DNA of 64,000 nt from Vibrio maritimus (GTDB taxonomy: Bacteria; Pseudomonadota; Gammaproteobacteria; Enterobacterales; Vibrionaceae). This document shows positions 58,998-64,000 of the stretch, in pieces (within the stretch, counting starts at the first letter, position 1; each line of letters starts with the position of its first letter). Below the pieces are notes generated by a model that was given only the letters and a program-made list of their open reading frames with translations, had not been told where the DNA came from and made no database searches. The stretch covers positions 124,001 through 188,000 of the forward strand of contig BBMT01000009.1 in assembly GCA_000755425.1 (NCBI GenBank), in the 5' to 3' direction. A program made the translations under genes and the position numbers.

Positions 58998-59160
58998 AAT
59001 TTTCCTTGAGAAAGTTAATTGACTGTTATTTTTGTGTGCATTGTCCCAGAAAACTATTTCAAAAGCTACAACGCAAACGTTTGCATCGGTGTGTTTTTCG
59101 TCTTTTGCTGATATGTTGACTTTTTTTTGGGCGTTTAAACCATTCAAAGTAATAAAGCCA

Positions 59161-59188
59161 TTGATTTACCTCTCCTAACTCGTATAAT
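59161..59188 (+). promoter_or_regulatory. Promoter of tRNA-Arg
   Basis: TTGATT at 59161-59166, a 16-bp spacer and a perfect TATAAT at 59183-59188 lie 14 bp before the mature tRNA 5' end. Confidence 0.7.
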
Positions 59189-59202
59189 CCTTTCCCTATA
59201 GC

Positions 59203-59279
59203 GCGCCCTTAGCTCAGCTGGATAGAGCACGTCCCTTCTAAGGATGTGGTCGTAGGTTCGAATCCTACAGGGCGTGCCA
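59203..59279 (+). tRNA. tRNA-Arg (anticodon UCU)
   Basis: A complete 77-nt cloverleaf. The acceptor is GCGCCCT / AGGGCGT (with one G-U at the end), the D arm AGCTCAGCTGGATAGAGC, the anticodon stem CGTCC / GGATG around CTTCTAA, giving anticodon TCT, and the T arm GTAGGTTCGAATCCTAC. A G discriminator and encoded CCA follow. It decodes AGA. The E. coli equivalent argU is a known prophage integration site. Confidence 0.97.
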
Positions 59280-59292
59280 TTCTTTCCCTCGA

Positions 59293-59329
59293 CACAGTCC
59301 TAGATTCAAATCTAGTGGGGACTGTGCCA
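59293..59329 (+). other. Mini-tRNA-like remnant with CCA end
   Basis: Perfect 8-bp stem CACAGTCC / GGACTGTG, enclosing a T-arm-like hairpin TAGATTCAAATCTA, and followed by CCA. This is an acceptor stem plus T arm without D or anticodon arms, 13 nt after tRNA-Arg. It most likely reflects a collapsed tRNA gene or tRNA-derived scar; the T-loop stem lacks the invariant G53-C61 pair, so it is not a functional tRNA. Confidence 0.55.
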
Positions 59330-59503
59330 TAAAAACGTGAAGTTCTTCACGAATAATCCCAATAGACATTTCATTTCAAGCGAAAGTGCTTGCCCTTTTC
59401 GATTATCAAAATAGCGGCCATGCTCAGGCAATTATGGCTCTCTTGCAGTTTTTAAATAATTGAAAGCAATCGACTAAGTCACGTGAATTTGTTCTAAATC
59501 CGC

Positions 59504-59532
59504 CAAAAAAGATCCCCTTTTTCAAGGGGATG
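59504..59532 (-). terminator. Terminator after lipoprotein gene (minus strand)
   Basis: On the minus strand, ATCCCCTT / AAGGGGAT with a GAAA loop is followed by C and six T residues. It lies about 75 bp beyond the stop at 59606. The rest of the 59330-59605 gap shows no gene. Confidence 0.8.
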
Positions 59533-59605
59533 TCGTAGCGATTTTGAATGGTATGCAACTAAGATAGTGGCAAAGATGAGTGTGTTTAATGGTGTAGTGA
59601 CAAGG

Positions 59606-60322
59606 TTATTGCTTCACTGCTGTTGACCACATCACCGCGGTATCATTGAAGATGATGCCGCTAAGGTATACGTCGTTCTGATAGGTGACGGTCGTCATCA
59701 TTCCTTCGTAAGTCCCATTAAAGCGATCATCTGCACAGTTGGATGCTTCTGCCTCTAAAATGTCAAAGTAATAGCGATTGTACCTAAGCGTGCCATTCAC
59801 AATACAAGAGCCATTGATCTCAAAACTTCCGTCAATGGCTATGCGCCAGGTTGTCCCATCGACTGGATTAGTATGTGTTCCAACTAGGCTAGCTAGATTC
59901 ATCGAGTTCGATGTTTTCGCAAATGAGTAGGCTATCATCTGGTCATCTACATCGCCGTAGATGTACATGCCATTGTCTGATACTTCGCCAGTGAACTCGA
60001 TAGTGTTTTCGACTACGTAGTCTCCGGTGCTGCTTGCCAGCGTGATACCCTTGGTTTTTGCTATTTTGTTGTCAAATTCGCCAGTGTGAGTAAGTAGAAC
60101 ACCATTTGCAGCAAAGTCTCCAACCACTATTGGATGAATGTCTCTCTCCGAGTCAACAACCATAACCACAAAGTCTTGCTCATTGAGGTAGACGCCGTTC
60201 CCAACGAATAGCTCGGGATCTGGCACGACTGGGGGAAAATAATCTTCCACCTCGCTGCTTTCATGCCCACAGCCTAGTAAAAGGCTTGTACAAAATGTTG
60301 AAACAATAAGCTCTTTCTTCAT
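59606..60322 (-). CDS. Putative lipoprotein of unknown function
   Basis: 238 residues. The signal MKKELIVSTFCTSLLLGC ends in a lipobox (LLLGC, Cys18), then an acidic Pro-rich linker (GHESSEVEDYFPPVVPDPEL). The body looks all-beta, with repeats of short strands (GVLLTHTGEFDNKIAKTK, SFEINGSCIVNGTLRYNRYY). I recognise no family. It is transcribed with, or just after, the beta-barrel gene 33 bp upstream and ends at a clear terminator. It sits in the islet beside tRNA-Arg. Confidence 0.75.
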   Translation of the reverse strand: MKKELIVSTFCTSLLLGCGHESSEVEDYFPPVVPDPELFVGNGVYLNEQDFVVMVVDSERDIHPIVVGDFAANGVLLTHTGEFDNKIAKTKGITLASSTGDYVVENTIEFTGEVSDNGMYIYGDVDDQMIAYSFAKTSNSMNLASLVGTHTNPVDGTTWRIAIDGSFEINGSCIVNGTLRYNRYYFDILEAEASNCADDRFNGTYEGMMTTVTYQNDVYLSGIIFNDTAVMWSTAVKQ

Positions 60323-60354
60323 CGTACTCTCGTCCTTAATTACTAATGGGTGAA

Positions 60355-60912
60355 TTAAAAGTTGTAGCGAGCACCACCATAAATACCGTTCACACCAAAC
60401 TCTATTCCTTCAATGTCAGAGGCTTCGGTAAATCGATAACCAATCACTAAGTCGATTCCAGAATCGAAGGCATAACCGCCTTCAACACCGAGTTGGTAGG
60501 CCATTCCTGAGTTTGTTTCACTGGTGAAATTATTCGAGAGTTTCATTTCCATTTGTCCAACACCTATAACGGCAGCAGCAAACGCACCCGTACTTAATGT
60601 GTATTTAGGACGAAGGTTGATGCCATAGAAAGCGCCGCTGGACTGATATTTACTGCCAATATCAAAATCAGCTTCCCCAATAGTGCGATATTCGGCTTCA
60701 ACACCAAGGTCGAACATGGGGGTGATAGTGAAGTTGTAACCAGCGAGCGCGCCTAATCCCACTTCGTTTGTTTCATCAAAGGAGGTTCCTTGGGTCTCAA
60801 GTGCGGTTTTATTTCCAAGAGCAATATCAGCACCAATGTATACGCCACTGGCTGACGCAACACCACATACTCCAAGTAATATTGGAGTAACCACTGCATG
60901 TATTTTTTTCAT
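60355..60912 (-). CDS. Small outer membrane beta-barrel protein
   Basis: 185 residues. The signal peptide MKKIHAVVTPILLGVCGVAS is cut near ASA/SGVYIGADI, followed by alternating amphipathic strands (LGALAGYNFTITPMFDLGVE, YGINLRPKYTLSTGAFAAAV) and a terminal Phe (GGARYNF), features of an 8-stranded OmpA/OmpX-type porin fold. It is close to the lipoprotein gene downstream. Function unknown; adhesion or resistance roles are known for some such proteins. Confidence 0.82.
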   Translation of the reverse strand: MKKIHAVVTPILLGVCGVASASGVYIGADIALGNKTALETQGTSFDETNEVGLGALAGYNFTITPMFDLGVEAEYRTIGEADFDIGSKYQSSGAFYGINLRPKYTLSTGAFAAAVIGVGQMEMKLSNNFTSETNSGMAYQLGVEGGYAFDSGIDLVIGYRFTEASDIEGIEFGVNGIYGGARYNF

Positions 60913-61149
60913 TTTTATACCTTATAAACAACAAGTCAGCAGTATGCTATACAATAGGGTGAATAACAGCAAACGGCATAGGGGTATTCATGTAGTTGAT
61001 GAGATCTTGGTCAACATAGGTGAGGCGTAAGGCTATGAATTTATAAACTTTATTGTTGCTTTGAAACGTTGTGCTCCCTGTTCTTGTGGGATTGGTACAC
61101 CCACTTGGGCTTAGATAACCGACGAATGATTTATCAGAGTGCTCAAATC

Positions 61150-61182
61150 AAAAAAAAAGCAGTAAGCTCTATGCTTACCGCT
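61150..61182 (-). terminator. Terminator after second lipoprotein gene (minus strand)
   Basis: On the minus strand, the stem GCGGTAAGC / GCTTACTGC with loop ATAGA is followed by a run of nine T residues. It lies about 20 bp beyond the stop at 61204. Confidence 0.85.
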
Positions 61183-61203
61183 CTTTATCAATACTTTCTA
61201 TGT

Positions 61204-62250
61204 TTAAAAGTCTGGCTCTTGTGAGTAGAAGACTAATGAATTAAGTGAGCCCACGTCTTCGGCAAAGCCTTGGTTGATGTAGGCATCTGATTGAGAAAAG
61301 ACCTTTATCATCGTTGTAAAGCCATTGGTTGCCGTGATGTGAAGCTGGTGGATGTATTCTGTCCCTTTTTCTTCAAGCGCGAGCAGTAACACACCGTCAT
61401 CATCGACCATCCACTCACCGGCAATATCTAAGACGTCGTCTTTGTCACGAATTTCAAAATCGTACCAGCCCAGTCTGCTGGCACTATCAGTGTCTGTGAA
61501 TACAAAGCGCTCGTAGTCGCCATCACCATCACCGCTGTATACATCATTTGCTTTGATGAGACGAGATTCATCGAATTTCGCGTATCGTCCGCCTAGCGTC
61601 ACACGACACTCAGTTTCTAATAGCGTTTCTAGTTCCGTTTTGGTGACTGCATACTCTTGCGTTAGATTAGTTTCAAACTCAGGGTTATCTCGTTGTGTGC
61701 ATTGCGTAGGTGTAAAGTCCTTGCCAAACAAAGAGGTGTAATACTCAGTTTCGTATTGTCCAGTATCGTCGTTGTAGTAGTAATCGTAAATGAGTGCAGA
61801 TACGGTTTTTGCATCTTCTTCGAGTACCGTAATTAGGAAGTAATCATCACTACCACTCCAGTCAAAACGCGTTGCTCCGTCGACTGTAGTGGCCGTGCCT
61901 GAGTCACCACCTGCACCAATATAATGGTACACAAATGTCCCATCACTTTGAGCTTCAAAAGAGCGAACTTGCGATTTGCTATTAATTCGGAAGTAGGTGC
62001 TGTCGTCGCTAAATGTGCTTTGGGTTGCACTTGGTGAACATGCAGCGACGGCCGCTCTGTAATCGGCCTCAGTTGGAGCGACTGCTTCATCGACTGAGCA
62101 TCTGGTGAGTGTGGTGAGTTCGAGTTGTACGCTATCACCAGAGCCAAGTGCGTCGCCAGCTGACGTGTCGTCAGAGCTAGAGTTACAGCCAACTAGAAAT
62201 AAAGTCATTAACGACGAAGCCAAAAGGCTTTTTTTCGAACGAATAGACAT
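61204..62250 (-). CDS. Putative acidic lipoprotein of unknown function
   Basis: 348 residues. A signal with lipobox LVGC (MSIRSKKSLLASSLMTLFLV then GC) is followed by a Ser/Asp-rich linker and a Tyr/Asp-rich body. There is a Cys pair near residues 52-70 (RCSVDEA, AACSPSA) and another near 180-210 (TQCTQRD, ETECRVTLGG) that could form disulfides. I recognise no family. It has its own terminator, so it is a separate unit from the barrel gene. The neighbouring LuxR-type regulator gene lies upstream on the same strand. Confidence 0.75.
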   Translation of the reverse strand: MSIRSKKSLLASSLMTLFLVGCNSSSDDTSAGDALGSGDSVQLELTTLTRCSVDEAVAPTEADYRAAVAACSPSATQSTFSDDSTYFRINSKSQVRSFEAQSDGTFVYHYIGAGGDSGTATTVDGATRFDWSGSDDYFLITVLEEDAKTVSALIYDYYYNDDTGQYETEYYTSLFGKDFTPTQCTQRDNPEFETNLTQEYAVTKTELETLLETECRVTLGGRYAKFDESRLIKANDVYSGDGDGDYERFVFTDTDSASRLGWYDFEIRDKDDVLDIAGEWMVDDDGVLLLALEEKGTEYIHQLHITATNGFTTMIKVFSQSDAYINQGFAEDVGSLNSLVFYSQEPDF

Positions 62251-62310
62251 GACAAATCCCTTTGTAAATGTTGTTAGTGTGATATTTATTTGTAACCAAA
62301 AGGTTGTCGG

Positions 62311-63522
62311 TTAAGTTATAGAACTCTCGATTAAATACCTATCCCTACACGGGGGGTAGACGGGACTGGTCAAGAGTGTTGCTATTAAGTCTGATTGGGT
62401 ATGGCTGCCCGTTTTGACAAATATCGATTTAATGTGGTCTTTAATCGTGTGTGCAGAACGCTCTAGGATGGTGGCAATTTCGTTTCGACTGTAGCCTTTG
62501 GCGATAAGCTCGCACACTGCAGTTTCGGTCTCGGTCAGGCCGAATATGGCTTGTAGGAAGTTGGAATTGACGTGTATTGGGTGTTGTCGGTCGTACAAAT
62601 ACACCATAGCGCCGACCTCAAACTCATTGAATAACGGCTGCTCTTGGTATGGGTCAGTATGCTCGATACCAAATGGCACAAGTAAAATGGTTATGGGTGA
62701 CTGTTTGTTGGTGAGGTGGGTCACGCGGCATGCTTGTTTTGCGTCATCGCCGCGCTTTAACACTTGAAACAGGTTGGCGATGTAGTCTTGTTTTACTGAG
62801 ATGTCTTTAATGGAAAAGCGAGTATCTGATACGTCTAAATCGCAGTGTAACTCACCAAGCTCAATGGCTTTTTGGTTGACACAGATAAGCTCGCCTTTAC
62901 TGTCATAAAGCAGTGCCCCATGGGGAAGGTGCGCGATGAGTTGCTGCAAATTTGCTGAATCTTTTCGAATGCCGGCAAACTGCTGATAGAGGACAAATGC
63001 TCTTTGAATATGCGGTATCAGTTCATTGAGAATCAACACGTCATCTTGTGAAAAGGCTGCTGCTTGTAGATCTCTATGAATGCTGATCATCGCAATTTGG
63101 TTTTGGATGCGGCCAATGACAGCCGACGATACGTCCAGTAGTTGATTACCATCAAACCATTGTTCCACCAGTTTTTGGCTTGGTGTCAGGCTTTTCGTTG
63201 CCGGGCGACCGATATCGCCGAGTAAAGTGTAAAAACGGCTAGGAGGCGCGACATCAATATAATCGTGAATATAGTTGCCTTCTTCTAAGTTTTTCTCAAT
63301 GTACTCAATGATGACATCGGTTTTTGGTCCGGCAATCCAGGCGCTTTCTATGGCTAGGTTGTTCGTATTCTGAATGTGCAGCACTGCATCGGCTAGGTTG
63401 AATTCAGTCACGAGTAACTCTAAGAAAGGTTGGAATCCTTGTTGATGGGTAGGGGCTTGATACAGTAGGTCAATCAAATCACTAAAGCGAAACAGTGATT
63501 TCTTTTCAATGGTTTCGGTCAT
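62311..63522 (-). CDS. LuxR-type HTH transcriptional regulator with PAS/GAF-like sensor
   Basis: 403 residues. A long sensor region (about 1-320) resembles a GAF-like part followed by a PAS-like part (LIAHLPHGALLYDSKGELIC, VNQKAIELGE). The C-terminus is a LuxR/NarL helix-turn-helix (LTETETAVCELIAKGYSRNE, IATILERSAHTIKDHIKSIF). There is no receiver or autoinducer-binding domain signature. It stands 60 bp from the lipoprotein gene on the same strand, so it may regulate the islet; that is inference. Confidence 0.87.
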   Translation of the reverse strand: MTETIEKKSLFRFSDLIDLLYQAPTHQQGFQPFLELLVTEFNLADAVLHIQNTNNLAIESAWIAGPKTDVIIEYIEKNLEEGNYIHDYIDVAPPSRFYTLLGDIGRPATKSLTPSQKLVEQWFDGNQLLDVSSAVIGRIQNQIAMISIHRDLQAAAFSQDDVLILNELIPHIQRAFVLYQQFAGIRKDSANLQQLIAHLPHGALLYDSKGELICVNQKAIELGELHCDLDVSDTRFSIKDISVKQDYIANLFQVLKRGDDAKQACRVTHLTNKQSPITILLVPFGIEHTDPYQEQPLFNEFEVGAMVYLYDRQHPIHVNSNFLQAIFGLTETETAVCELIAKGYSRNEIATILERSAHTIKDHIKSIFVKTGSHTQSDLIATLLTSPVYPPCRDRYLIESSIT

Positions 63523-63875
63523 CGTTATTGGTCTTTTTTACTAGGGTTCACCCGAAAAAATAGGCGTCTATCACAACGTCCTAACCACGAATCTTGCAGG
63601 AAACCATCTCTGGGGAATTTACGTTCTACTATATTAAGTATGAAATTCGGTATCGCGCCAGATTACTGACTGATTTCACAGTTATAGTTGTGATGATGGT
63701 TTCATAATTGGGAAAAATGTGATCTCAAACATCCTTGTTTTGGAAGGCTCCTTCGCATTTTTTGACAAAATCGCTGTTTTTGTTCTGTCGCCAAGGTGTT
63801 ATAAAGTAACATCTTGTTCCCTCTGGTGACTTACACTCTGTTAATGCTGTAGGTTACCTCGATAGAGAAGTTTGT
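63523..63875. promoter_or_regulatory. Divergent region between LuxR-type gene and DUF1007 gene
   Basis: 353 bp without a gene. It contains the Zur-like box at 63797-63811, overlapping a TATAAA element, plus a TTGACA at 63762-63767 that has no matching -10 at normal distance. Confidence 0.5.
63797..63811. promoter_or_regulatory. Zur-like operator upstream of DUF1007 gene
   Basis: TGTTATAAAGTAACA differs from the znuC/znuA box (31045-31059) at one of 15 positions and keeps the same inverted symmetry. It lies 64 bp before the DUF1007 start and covers a TATAAA sequence, a normal repressor position. Confidence 0.65.
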
Positions 63876-64000
63876 ATGCCTTACCGTCTCTTGTTGTGTC
63901 TTATCGTTTTTGTCTATACCACGCACTCTTATGCTCATCCCCACTCTTGGATAGGCAACGAATTGAAGGTAAACGGGGAGGGGAGTCAGGTAGACAGTAT
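63876..64000 (+). CDS. DUF1007 family protein (3' end outside window)
   Basis: Only the first 41 codons are inside the window: a signal peptide MPYRLLLCLIVFVYTTHSYA followed by HPHSWIGNELKV, the mature start typical of DUF1007 periplasmic proteins. In Vibrio these usually precede a NicO/RcnA-type nickel or cobalt transporter gene, which would lie beyond the window. The Zur-like box upstream suggests zinc-responsive expression. Confidence 0.75.
   Translation, partial: MPYRLLLCLIVFVYTTHSYAHPHSWIGNELKVNGEGSQVDS

Noticed and set aside
59203..59605. Prophage or integrative element at tRNA-Arg
   Set aside because: No integrase, no phage genes and no long direct repeat of the tRNA 3' end are found; only the short GTGCCAT recurs.

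Overview
This window is a stretch of a Vibrionaceae chromosome, most likely Vibrio. Protein sequences are consistently Vibrio-like. Gene order matches the gammaproteobacterial rseP-bamA-skp-lpxD-fabZ-lpxA-lpxB-rnhB-dnaE-accA-tilS cluster, the gltA/sdhCDAB-sucABCD block, yoaA-tsaB-slp-hydrolase-fadD-rnd-minEDC, and folD next to tRNA-Arg(UCU). It is almost entirely core genome and densely packed.

Layout: 1-14.5 kb holds envelope biogenesis (RseP, BamA, Skp), lipid A synthesis (LpxD, FabZ, LpxA, LpxB), RNase HII, DNA polymerase III alpha, acetyl-CoA carboxylase alpha and TilS. 14.6-18 kb has a small cytochrome c, PII (GlnB), a YafD-like hydrolase, a DUF1853 protein and a Nif3-like protein. 18-29.4 kb is a TCA block with gltA divergent from sdhCDAB-sucAB-sucCD. 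29.4-32 kb is the znuA/znuCB zinc importer around a Zur-type operator. 32.2-38.7 kb is more individual: a membrane-anchored beta-propeller/AraC regulator faces a pxpABC 5-oxoprolinase operon, and a probable unannotated structured sRNA lies beyond pxpA. 38.7-41.4 kb is feoABC. 41.5-46.4 kb has HIT, argS, a YecM-like protein, a secreted metzincin and purU. 46.7-57.6 kb runs yoaA, tsaB, a small protein, slp, a hydrolase, fadD, rnd, minEDC, ycgL and a lytic transglycosylase. 57.6-59.3 kb has an HPr paralogue, folD and tRNA-Arg. 59.3-63.5 kb is a lineage-variable-looking islet of two lipoproteins, a small beta-barrel and a LuxR-type regulator. The window ends in the start of a DUF1007 gene with its own Zur-like box.

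The most striking feature of the sequence is quality. I count 26 single-base frameshifts in 18 genes: 23 missing bases and 3 extra bases, nearly all in short homopolymers. Several hit essential genes (accA, lpxB, tilS), and restoring one base each time gives family-typical full lengths. I therefore treat these as sequencing errors and annotate each locus as one gene spanning the break.

The best candidates for something undescribed are: (i) a roughly 130-nt minus-strand RNA at 38240-38368 with three hairpins and a strong terminator; (ii) the propeller/degenerate-kinase/AraC fusion without a receiver domain; (iii) two near-identical Zur-like 15-mers that tie DUF1007 to znuABC; (iv) an acceptor-stem/T-arm-like mini-tRNA remnant ending in CCA just after tRNA-Arg; and (v) an HPr paralogue that keeps His15 but has Asn at position 46.
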